Positions 1 through 5,197 of a stretch of DNA of 5,197 nt are shown piece by piece. Position 1 is the stretch's first letter. Each line of letters opens with the position of its first letter. The stretch lies in the NCBI GenBank assembly GCA_029934265.1, contig JAOZMN010000115.1:1-5197 (forward strand). The letters are read 5' to 3'. The stretch comes from Bacteroidales bacterium (GTDB lineage: Bacteria > Bacteroidota > Bacteroidia > Bacteroidales > JAADGE01). A program made the position numbers and the translations under genes. The notes under the pieces were generated by a model. It searched no databases and was not told the DNA's origin. It saw nothing but the letters and a program-made list of their open reading frames with translations.

Positions 1-724
1 TGTTAAATATCTGAAAGAAAATAAATTAATTCCCGATAATTCAATTTTTATTCCCGGACATTCCGGCGATATGCTCGGAGGAAGTCAGCTTGTAAAAGTT
101 GTGCCGGAAGATTTGAAAAGTGAAAATATTTCAAAATTAATTTTGAGAGAAAAATTTTTATTTGATAAAATATCAACTTCTGATGCCGAAAAAATAGAAA
201 AAACAGTAAATTCTTTGACGGCAAATTTCGATAAAAATTTTGAAAATAAATTTGCTTATTCTGTATTTGAAGATTATGACATAAAAGAAAAATTATCGAA
301 ATTTATTGTTAATTCTTCGAGTATTTTCAGTTATTTTGCTTACGAAAATCGTTTCCCGTTTTGGGATACGGAACTTGTCGAGTTTTTTAAAAATGTTCCA
401 TTCAAATACAAAAAAATAAAATTATTGTACGATGATATTCTTGTAAATGAATATTTTGAAAAGTACAATGTTAATTTCAAGAACGAAATACAGCCGAGTT
501 TATTTGATTTATTCAAACGGAAAATTAAAAAAACGATAAAACCGTATTTGCCGAACTTTGTAAAGCGAAAACTCTTATACGCAACGGATTGGCAAATGTA
601 CAAGGAAATAACCGACCAAATGATAATACAAATAAATGATGATGTTTTTAAGAAGAAGTGTAAAAACGTTGATTCGTATAATTCGATTATTACTTGGTGG
701 TATTTGAATATTCTACAGGATTAA
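1..724 (+). CDS. Asparagine-synthase-like amidotransferase, C-terminal part (5' end outside the window)
   Basis: The reading frame is open from the left edge (first full codon at base 2) to TAA at 722-724, giving 240 visible residues. An internal ATG at 71 is not the start, because the conserved motif FIPGHSGDMLGGS straddles it (visible residues 16-28). This motif corresponds to the second nucleotide-binding loop of the asparagine synthase family (SGDGGDE in AsnB); the upstream PP-loop SGGxDS must lie outside the window. Further on, RFPFWDTELVEFFKNVPF followed by a Lys-rich KIKLLYDDIL segment fits the conserved C-terminal block of the family (RxPFLDxxLVEFxxxLP, then the KxxLR region). The family activates a carboxylate or carbonyl with ATP and transfers ammonia to it. 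The GHSGD variant is typical of asparagine-synthase-related proteins in O-antigen and capsule clusters, so I infer a sugar or peptide-precursor target rather than free aspartate. The gene is very AT-rich and overlaps the next gene tail to tail. Family confidence is high; the substrate is unknown. Confidence 0.85.
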   Translation, partial: VKYLKENKLIPDNSIFIPGHSGDMLGGSQLVKVVPEDLKSENISKLILREKFLFDKISTSDAEKIEKTVNSLTANFDKNFENKFAYSVFEDYDIKEKLSKFIVNSSSIFSYFAYENRFPFWDTELVEFFKNVPFKYKKIKLLYDDILVNEYFEKYNVNFKNEIQPSLFDLFKRKIKKTIKPYLPNFVKRKLLYATDWQMYKEITDQMIIQINDDVFKKKCKNVDSYNSIITWWYLNILQD

Positions 725-1411
725 TTTTTCGATTGCTTTTACACGAGGTATCAGTACGGTATTTTCTATTTTTGAATGGTCTTTTAAATCTTTTTCGAAC
801 ATGAAAATTTCTTGCAATAATTCGTTTTGAATTTCAGAATTTAATGCCGGAGGAAGGTATTTTATTACGATATTTTTTAAATCCAACAATTTGGAATTAA
901 TATCGCTGTGAACATTTTGATAATTTAAGGCGGAGTATTTTTGTTTTTTCTGCTTACTTTGATTTTTATATGATTTTTCTATGTCAATAATATAAGGATA
1001 TATTTTATTCTCTTCGTAATCAAGATGTTCTATGACTTCTTTAATATATTCATTGTAAAAATTAAGTAATACGGAACGATTTTTTTCTTCATTACTTTCC
1101 CAAAAAAGTTTATTGATAAGTTCTTTTATTCTCGGTATTTTTATAGTTCTGTAATAATTATGAGATTTCATTAAATAATCTATAATTAATTTGAGCGAAA
1201 AAGAATGTAAATCGTTTGAAACATAATCTTTATCGTGAAAGGCGTTTGTTATTTCGAGAAAAAAATCAATATTTATACCATTTTCGGAGCATATTTGTTC
1301 TATTGTTTTATCTTGAAAACCAAGTTCTATTCCGAAACGATTTAATAAGGGTAATAAAGTCAAATCATGGAGAATTAATTCTCCGGCTTTTAATTTTTCT
1401 GTAATTAACAT
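713..1411 (-). CDS. Hemerythrin-domain protein, RIC/YtfE/ScdA-like diiron protein lacking the N-terminal Cys pair
   Basis: This 232-residue cytoplasmic protein has no signal peptide or membrane segment. Residues 20-55 (LLNRFGIELGFQDKTIEQ and following) resemble the ScdA N-terminal (DUF542) domain, and residues 75-230 form a four-helix hemerythrin domain. The candidate iron ligands are H84, H129, E133, H168, H212 and E216. As I recall, the E. coli YtfE ligands are H84, H129, E133, H160, H204 and E208, so the spacing matches apart from an 8-residue insertion in the Lys-rich loop near 150-160. YtfE-type proteins help restore iron-sulfur centres damaged by nitric oxide or oxidants. The Cys-Cys pair of the RIC N-domain is missing here (about L30-G31), so a role in sensing or binding O2, NO or iron is equally possible. 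The ATG at 1409-1411 keeps the full N-domain. The base before it is the end of a heptamer repeat array, and no Shine-Dalgarno is seen. The gene lies 91 bp after the flippase on the same strand and overlaps the amidotransferase by 12 bp. Confidence 0.85.
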   Translation of the reverse strand: MLITEKLKAGELILHDLTLLPLLNRFGIELGFQDKTIEQICSENGINIDFFLEITNAFHDKDYVSNDLHSFSLKLIIDYLMKSHNYYRTIKIPRIKELINKLFWESNEEKNRSVLLNFYNEYIKEVIEHLDYEENKIYPYIIDIEKSYKNQSKQKKQKYSALNYQNVHSDINSKLLDLKNIVIKYLPPALNSEIQNELLQEIFMFEKDLKDHSKIENTVLIPRVKAIEKLIL

Positions 1412-1488
1412 AAGCAGTAAGCAGTAAACAGTAAACAGTGAACAGTAAACAGTAAACAGTGAACAGTGAACAATTAGAAGTAAACATT
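1412..1488. repeat. Tandem heptamer array (RRRCAGT)n between flippase and hemerythrin gene
   Basis: Eight consecutive 7-bp units, all of the form RRRCAGT (AAGCAGT, AAACAGT or GAACAGT on the + strand), occupy 1412-1467. Three decayed units (GAACAAT, TAGAAGT, AAACATT) follow to 1488. The array takes up most of the 91-bp gap and directly adjoins the ATG of the hemerythrin gene, so the mRNA leader of that gene reads as repeated ACTGTTT or ACTGTTC. I see no promoter within it. Arrays of this kind can change length by slippage; here a change would alter the leader but not a reading frame. Short heptamer repeats in intergenic DNA are known from several bacterial groups, and their role is generally unclear. 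Confidence 0.93.
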
Positions 1489-1502
1489 GTTCGTTGTAAA
1501 TG

Positions 1503-2936
1503 TTATCTGTACATTGTAAATATTGATTTTAAGTCTATTAATTTTAGTGAAAATCCTAAACCGGCTCCTGAAATCAGACTTAATAAAAATCCTATTTCTT
1601 TAATTTCGATGTAAATATAGATAGAAAAAACAAAACTTATCGTTAAACCGACAAAAACAACTAATTTTAGTATCATTAATTTGTTAATTTTCAAATTAAA
1701 AATTTTAATTGCAATCATTACTTGAATAATTGCCGAAAAACTTTGTGTTATCAGGCTTGCTGTTGCTGCTCCGAGAGCATTGTATTTAAGTATGAAAAAA
1801 TAATTTAGTGTAATATTCAAAATTACAGATATTCCGGCTGTAATATTCAGTGCTTTAAGGCTTCCGTTTGCGGTAAGTAAAGTTCCGAAAATGTAGGATA
1901 TTGAAATCGGTAAAAAGCAGAGTATCAATATTTTGAAAGTTGGTGCAGAAAATTTAATTTCTTCTATATATAATAACGACATTATTTGGTCGGAGTAGAA
2001 AAAAGCTGAAATTGTGATAATAAAAGTTGGAATTATAAGCAATAAAAAAGCGGTTTTTGTGAGTTGTTCGACATTTTCTTTTTCTTTTATCATTTTCGAA
2101 AACATTGGTAATAAAAGACTTGCAAATAAATATGCAAGAATAATTACTGCATCTAATATCCTGAAACCTTGTGCGTATATTCCGGCTTGCGTACTGCCGT
2201 CGGGCAACAGGCGTTCGAGCATTATCGAGTCGATTCGGGTGTAGGAAGTCATCAGTAAAACCAGTAGTGCAAAGGGAAGGCTTTTTTTGAGTATCGCTAT
2301 AATAAAAATTAAATCAAATTTCAGTTTTATGAATTTTGATTTTGAAATAATTATAAATCCGGCGATTAAGGCTGTTATTAAATATGAAATTCCTTGTGCA
2401 AATATAAGTTGTTCTATGCTGAATTTTCCGAATATATTGTGAGAGCTTAATAAAAATATACAAATAATTATAAGAAGCAGACGGTCTATTATCGAGATAA
2501 TACTGTCTGTTTTAAATAGTTGCAGTGCGGCTATATTTGAACGAAAATAAAGTATCAGTGATAACAAAAATTGATTTATCCCGAGAAAAAATAAAAATGA
2601 AATTTCTTGCGAACGATAGCCTATAATAAAGCCTGTAAGTAAACTGATAAGCATATACAGTATGCCCAGCATAAATTTCAGGACGGTAATATTAGAAAGA
2701 TGTTTGCTTAAAAGAGAGCTGTTTTGTGATATATTTCTGTTATTGAAATTTGTTATTCCAAAATCGAGAAATATATTAAAAAGCATAGAAAAATTGAATA
2801 GGGCAAAATAAAAACCGTATTCTTCGACTCCTACCGTGTTTTGTATTGTCCGGTCGATACCGAAAATCCAAATCGGTTTTATAAGCAGATTAAGAAATAT
2901 TAAAAATATAATATTCTTAATAAATTTTTGTTTCAA
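1503..2936 (-). CDS. Polysaccharide (O-antigen/capsule) flippase, Wzx-like, MOP superfamily
   Basis: This 477-residue, very hydrophobic protein has about 14 predicted membrane helices, roughly at 7-26, 40-60, 85-107, 113-131, 147-165, 180-199, 212-230, 262-280, 295-313, 331-356, 365-384, 390-411, 421-443 and 449-467. Length and layout fit Wzx/MOP flippases, which move undecaprenyl-linked oligosaccharides from the cytoplasmic to the periplasmic face of the inner membrane. The segments PIWIFGIDRTIQNTVG (21-36), YGFYFALFNFS (40-50), LDFGITNFNNRN (57-68) and RIDSIMLERLLPDG (234-247) match what I know of a flippase subfamily widespread in Bacteroidota. The start is TTG at 2934-2936: an in-frame stop lies at 2958-2960, no ATG or GTG lies between, and the next Met is residue 51, which would remove the first two helices. 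The last codons run into repeat-like sequence. It is probably transcribed from the candidate promoter at 2986-2993 and continues into the hemerythrin gene. The glycan substrate cannot be read from the sequence. Confidence 0.9.
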   Translation of the reverse strand: MKQKFIKNIIFLIFLNLLIKPIWIFGIDRTIQNTVGVEEYGFYFALFNFSMLFNIFLDFGITNFNNRNISQNSSLLSKHLSNITVLKFMLGILYMLISLLTGFIIGYRSQEISFLFFLGINQFLLSLILYFRSNIAALQLFKTDSIISIIDRLLLIIICIFLLSSHNIFGKFSIEQLIFAQGISYLITALIAGFIIISKSKFIKLKFDLIFIIAILKKSLPFALLVLLMTSYTRIDSIMLERLLPDGSTQAGIYAQGFRILDAVIILAYLFASLLLPMFSKMIKEKENVEQLTKTAFLLLIIPTFIITISAFFYSDQIMSLLYIEEIKFSAPTFKILILCFLPISISYIFGTLLTANGSLKALNITAGISVILNITLNYFFILKYNALGAATASLITQSFSAIIQVMIAIKIFNLKINKLMILKLVVFVGLTISFVFSIYIYIEIKEIGFLLSLISGAGLGFSLKLIDLKSIFTMYR

Positions 2937-2957
2937 TTTACAGAGAATTTGTTCTAT

Positions 2958-3046
2958 TCAAAAAACTTTGTAAAGCTTTCTTAGACAAATGTATAATAAC
3001 TTGGTGCTGATATTAAATTTGATTAACTTTAACAAAGTTTTTTTGA
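2958..3046. repeat. Imperfect inverted repeat enclosing the flippase promoter region
   Basis: The left arm at 2958-2975 (TCAAAAAACTTTGTAAAG) matches the reverse complement of the right arm at 3027-3046 over all 18 bases, with two extra single bases in the right arm. The central 51 bp (2976-3026) contain the candidate promoter. Each arm is also close to palindromic in itself (CTTT-GT-AAAG on the left; AACTTT-AAC-AAAGTT at 3025-3039 on the right). The pair could therefore be two operators for a dimeric regulator, the arms of a large stem in a read-through transcript, or recombination sites. The arms are low-complexity AT sequence, so chance is a serious alternative. Confidence 0.5.
2986..2993 (-). 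promoter_or_regulatory. Candidate Bacteroidota-type -7 promoter element for the flippase
   Basis: Read on the - strand this is TACATTTG, a full match to the TAnnTTTG -7 consensus of the Bacteroidota primary sigma factor. Transcription would begin near 2979, giving a leader of about 43 nt before the TTG start. A TTTG-type -33 element is not evident at the expected spacing; only a TTTAA-like sequence lies around 3013-3017. The position between two genes supports the call, but a match to a degenerate, AT-rich motif can occur by chance. Confidence 0.4.
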
Positions 3047-3084
3047 GCAGATAAAAGAATTTGTTGTTAGAATTTTTGATGTTG

Positions 3085-3999
3085 TTATTTGGAAGTAATT
3101 ATAATAGTGGCTTCCGGACTTTTTTTAGTTATTATTTTTTCAGCCATGCTGATTTCCTTATCGGATATTTCTATATTTTTACATCTCAGCATTTTGATAT
3201 TGCTTAGTCCGAACAAATATTCCAAACTGCTCCCTTTTATTTGAGTTCCTGAGCAATTAATATCTTCCAAACTTTTGATAAGTTGCAGAGGACGCAATGA
3301 ATTTACAGGGCTGTCGGCAAATTCGATAATTTTCAGGTGCTTTAAATTACTTACCGGCGAAAGATTGTCGATTCGAGTTTCGTTTGCATATAATTCTGTA
3401 AGATTATGCAGATAATTTACGCCGTCTAAGCTGAAAAGCGAAGCATTTTTTGATACGTTAAGCGATTCTAATTGTCTTAATTCTTTGAGAATGCGAATAT
3501 CTACAACTGTGGCATAATGTACGTCCAATATTCTTAGTTTTTTCAGGTTTCGGAGTGGAGTAAGGCTTTTTACCATTGTGTTTCCGCAGTTTAGTTTTTC
3601 TAAATTATAAGAGTTTGATATTGCACCCAAACTGGCTATGTTGTCGTTGTCTGAGCAATCCAAATCTTTTAAATTGACTAATTCACCTAAGCCTTCAAGA
3701 CTTTCCACTCCGCTGTCGCTACATCTTACAATTTCGAGTAATGTTAAGTTTGCCGCAGGTTTTAAGGATTTAATATCCTTATTTCCTGTAAGTTCGAGGA
3801 AAGTCATTTTAGCTATTTCCGCTAACTGCTCATCGTTTGGCGTTACGTCTTTCCCTTTAAATTGTTGTTTTTGGATGACTTTTTTCCATGCCGGAGTTAG
3901 TGAGTTCCACCAAGCCCTGTCGGTTTGCGAAAAAGAGTTTGATGTGAAAAAACAAAAAAGGACGGATAGAATTACTATAAATTTTACTTTAGTTTTCAT
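3085..3999 (-). CDS. Secreted leucine-rich-repeat protein
   Basis: This 304-residue protein starts at ATG 3997-3999. Residues 1-25 form a Sec signal peptide: KTKVK, then a hydrophobic core IVILSVLFCFFT, with likely cleavage near SFSQ. There is no lipobox Cys. Residues 29-65 form a polar cap with the Trp-rich stretch AWWNSLTPAWKK. From about 67 to 278 (bases 3166-3801) come about ten repeats of 22-25 residues with the pattern LxxLxCxxTxIxxLxPLxxLxx, which is the SDS22/internalin-like class. Five repeats have Cys at the same consensus position (C93, C115, C138, C249, C273). The tail 279-304 has neither a transmembrane anchor nor a recognisable type IX secretion C-terminal domain. The protein should be periplasmic or released and present a curved surface for binding protein or glycan; its partner is unknown. 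No Shine-Dalgarno or consensus promoter is evident in the AT-rich leader. The flippase follows 148 bp downstream on the same strand, probably as a separate unit. Confidence 0.88.
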   Translation of the reverse strand: MKTKVKFIVILSVLFCFFTSNSFSQTDRAWWNSLTPAWKKVIQKQQFKGKDVTPNDEQLAEIAKMTFLELTGNKDIKSLKPAANLTLLEIVRCSDSGVESLEGLGELVNLKDLDCSDNDNIASLGAISNSYNLEKLNCGNTMVKSLTPLRNLKKLRILDVHYATVVDIRILKELRQLESLNVSKNASLFSLDGVNYLHNLTELYANETRIDNLSPVSNLKHLKIIEFADSPVNSLRPLQLIKSLEDINCSGTQIKGSSLEYLFGLSNIKMLRCKNIEISDKEISMAEKIITKKSPEATIIITSK

Positions 4000-4023
4000 G
4001 TGTTTAAATTTTAAATTTGAATA

Positions 4024-4042
4024 ATTGTGAAATTGTGAAATT
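4024..4042. repeat. Short tandem repeat of ATTGTGAA upstream of the LRR gene
   Basis: ATTGTGAA occurs twice head to tail (4024-4031 and 4032-4039), followed by a partial third copy (ATT). It lies 25 bp before the LRR start codon, inside the probable 5' leader. It could be a slippage product or a pair of binding half-sites; there are too few copies to decide. Confidence 0.6.
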
Positions 4043-4138
4043 AAGCTCTTCGACCTGTTTTAATGGGAAAAACTGTATTTATAATATGATTATTATGCAA
4101 ATTTGAGTCTGGTCTAAAAAGTAGATTTTTTCGCAATC

Positions 4139-4154
4139 AAACCCTTAGGGTTTT
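4139..4154. terminator. Short perfect hairpin, possible terminator of the PKD lipoprotein transcript
   Basis: AAACCCTTAGGGTTT at 4139-4153 forms a 6-bp stem (AAACCC/GGGTTT) with a 3-nt loop. On the - strand it lies about 120 bp beyond the stop of the PKD gene and is followed by TTTGATTG, which is a poor T-tract. On the + strand it is followed by TTTTAAG. The symmetry means it could act in either direction, or it could be a protein-binding palindrome. Confidence 0.4.
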
Positions 4155-4205
4155 AAGTAATATGCTGTAAATTAAATATTTAGATTCGTTAAATTTTGTT
4201 AAATT

Positions 4206-4224
4206 AAACCCTAAGGGTCTTTTT
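4206..4224. terminator. Hairpin with T-tract, inverted copy of the neighbouring hairpin
   Basis: AAACCCTAAGGGTCT at 4206-4220 is the reverse complement of the hairpin at 4139-4153 except for one base. On the + strand it is followed by five T residues (4220-4224), a better terminator layout than on the - strand. On the - strand it lies about 49 bp past the PKD gene stop, with a G-U pair in the stem and AATTT after it. It may end the PKD transcript weakly, or stop + strand transcription running toward that gene; no + strand gene is visible upstream. Confidence 0.45.
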
Positions 4225-4272
4225 ATACCGAACTCAAATATTAATACGGAAAAATTTAAGTATAAGTATTTA

Positions 4273-5197
4273 TCAGTTTGAATAATTCAAATATACTTCT
4301 GCAGAAAATCCCGAACCGCTGTTCCAAGTCAGCTTGTCCGGAAAATAATCATAGCTTATTTGAGACATTGGAATATCGAAGATATAAGCTGGTTCCGGTG
4401 CTGTTTCCTCCCAAACCTCAAACAGTAAAACATCGGAATTAAAATCGCCGTGAAAAAAGAAAAGGTCTTCCCGCAAGTTCCAGCTTACCGGAAATGAACC
4501 GACCGCAGTGCTTGTTTCTCCTTCTTTGAATCCATCGAAAAAAACTTTGCAATATAAATCAGCATTGGTATAAGAGTCGGGTAACCAAACTGTTATTGTT
4601 TCTATTTCGATTTTTGAAGGTGCGGATTCTATTTTTAAATTGTCAGAAAACATTGATGTGTCTCCGTTGCATATTGCGTACATTCTGACTGTATATGAAC
4701 CGGCATCGTCAAAAATATGAGACGGTGAAGTTTTTGATGAAAAATCTCCATCGCCGAAATCCCACCAAAAAGTTGTTGCGTGCCGGCTTGTATTTGTGAA
4801 AAATATTTCGGAAGGTGCCCACAATACAGAGCTGTTGGAGCTGTATGTAAATTCCGGAATTATCGGCAAACTTTCCGACTGCAAATCGACATTAATACTT
4901 TTCATTTTGCTGACCTCTCTATTTGTAATAGTTACCGTAACTTGATAAAGTCCTGTTTTTTGATAAATATGTACAGGTTCTTTTTCCGTGCTTGCCGCAG
5001 AGCCGTCTCCAAAATCCCAGCTGAAAGAAATATCTCCGCTTCCGACACTAAAATCTGCTTCATAATCAACGGTAAATGGTAAACTGCAATTTTCGACAGT
5101 ATAAAAAATATCTAAAATTTCAACATTTCCCTTATCTTTCTTACAACCGGAAAATGTAAATGTTACAGCAATTAACAAACCGGTTATGTATAGAATC
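4273..5197 (-). CDS. PKD-domain lipoprotein with possible C2-like C-terminal domain (5' end outside the window)
   Basis: The frame runs from the right edge to TGA at 4273-4275. A TTG at 5176-5178 is a possible start, but the hydrophobic signal peptide continues upstream (ILYITGLLIAVTFTFSGC), so the real start lies beyond 5197. Numbering from that TTG, the lipobox FSGC puts the lipidated Cys at 12, followed by KKDKG. PKD domain 1 spans about 18-100 with WDFGDG at 54-59, and PKD domain 2 about 105-185 with WDFGDG at 139-144. Residues 190-301 form a beta-rich region (ADLYCKVFFDG, FPVSWNLREDLFFF, DVLLFEVWEE) that by eye resembles a C2-like sandwich; this part is inference. PKD domains are beta-sandwich modules in extracellular proteins that act as spacers or in binding protein or glycan. 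I see no catalytic domain, so it is probably an outer-membrane-anchored binding or structural protein. The gene is visibly less AT-rich than those on the left of the window. Confidence 0.88.
   Translation of the reverse strand, partial: ILYITGLLIAVTFTFSGCKKDKGNVEILDIFYTVENCSLPFTVDYEADFSVGSGDISFSWDFGDGSAASTEKEPVHIYQKTGLYQVTVTITNREVSKMKSINVDLQSESLPIIPEFTYSSNSSVLWAPSEIFFTNTSRHATTFWWDFGDGDFSSKTSPSHIFDDAGSYTVRMYAICNGDTSMFSDNLKIESAPSKIEIETITVWLPDSYTNADLYCKVFFDGFKEGETSTAVGSFPVSWNLREDLFFFHGDFNSDVLLFEVWEETAPEPAYIFDIPMSQISYDYFPDKLTWNSGSGFSAEVYLNYSN

Larger units (their letters stand above)
4000..4272. other. Gene-free spacer between the PKD lipoprotein and the LRR gene
   Basis: This 273-bp, very AT-rich stretch has no plausible reading frame or RNA gene that I can recognise. 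It holds an 8-bp tandem duplication near the LRR gene (4024-4042), two CCC/GGG hairpins (4139-4154 and 4206-4224), and a 10-bp-spaced direct repeat of GTTAAATT (4188-4195 and 4198-4205). The LRR promoter should lie here on the - strand, but I found no full TAnnTTTG match; the nearest is the palindrome CAAATTTG at 4098-4105, with one mismatch. Confidence 0.7.

Noticed and set aside
71..73. ATG as the start of the amidotransferase
   Set aside because: It lies inside the conserved GHSGDMLGG motif, and the frame is open to the left edge, so the gene is cut by the window.
340..603. Open frame of 87 codons on the - strand inside the amidotransferase gene
   Set aside because: It is a shadow of the conserved C-terminal region of the amidotransferase, with no start context or homology that I recognise.
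1412..1488. CRISPR array
   Set aside because: The units are 7 bp with no unique spacers, and no cas genes are present; it is a simple tandem repeat.
3638..4024. Open frame of 128 codons on the + strand opposite the LRR gene
   Set aside because: It lies antisense to a well-supported gene with a signal peptide and regular repeats, and its translation shows no recognisable domain.
4139..4220. Riboswitch or structured RNA
   Set aside because: Only two short isolated stems are seen, with AT-rich DNA between them and no recognisable conserved core.
4780..5082. Open frame of 100 codons on the + strand opposite the PKD gene
   Set aside because: It is antisense to two clear PKD domains; the translation is Cys- and Arg-rich and looks non-natural.
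5176..5178. TTG as the true start of the PKD lipoprotein
   Set aside because: The hydrophobic signal peptide extends upstream in frame, and starting here would remove its basic N-terminus.

Overview
The window looks like chromosomal DNA of a low-GC member of the Bacteroidota. The evidence is its strong AT bias, starts without Shine-Dalgarno sequences, a TAnnTTTG-type promoter element, a flippase of the kind common in that phylum, a PKD-domain lipoprotein and a secreted leucine-rich-repeat protein. No genus can be assigned from the sequence alone.

Layout from left to right. (1) At 1-724 on the + strand is the C-terminal part of an asparagine-synthase-like amidotransferase of the type found in surface-polysaccharide clusters; its start lies outside the window. 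(2) At 713-1411 on the - strand is a RIC/YtfE-like hemerythrin-domain protein, convergent with the first gene and overlapping it by 12 bp. (3) At 1412-1488 is a tandem array of a 7-bp unit (RRRCAGT) that touches the hemerythrin start codon. (4) At 1503-2936 on the - strand is a Wzx-type polysaccharide flippase that apparently starts at TTG. (5) At 2937-3084 is an intergenic region with a candidate promoter enclosed by an imperfect inverted repeat. (6) At 3085-3999 on the - strand is a secreted protein with about ten leucine-rich repeats. (7) At 4000-4272 is a gene-free spacer with an 8-bp tandem repeat and two CCC/GGG hairpins that are inverted copies of one another. (8) At 4273-5197 on the - strand is a lipoprotein with two PKD domains and a possible C2-like C-terminal domain; its start lies beyond the right edge.

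Four genes run leftward and meet one rightward gene. The amidotransferase and flippase point to cell-surface glycan assembly, with one modifying an activated sugar or peptide precursor and the other moving lipid-linked oligosaccharide across the inner membrane. The hemerythrin-like gene has no visible promoter of its own and is probably reached by read-through from the flippase. The LRR and PKD proteins are exported and probably bind other molecules at the envelope; nothing in the sequence names their partners. The glycan and hemerythrin genes look markedly more AT-rich than the PKD gene.

I see no complete new defence or mobile system. The most unusual items are the intergenic and regulatory structures (heptamer array, inverted repeat around the flippase promoter, paired hairpins) and the loss of the RIC cysteine pair in an otherwise well-preserved diiron protein.
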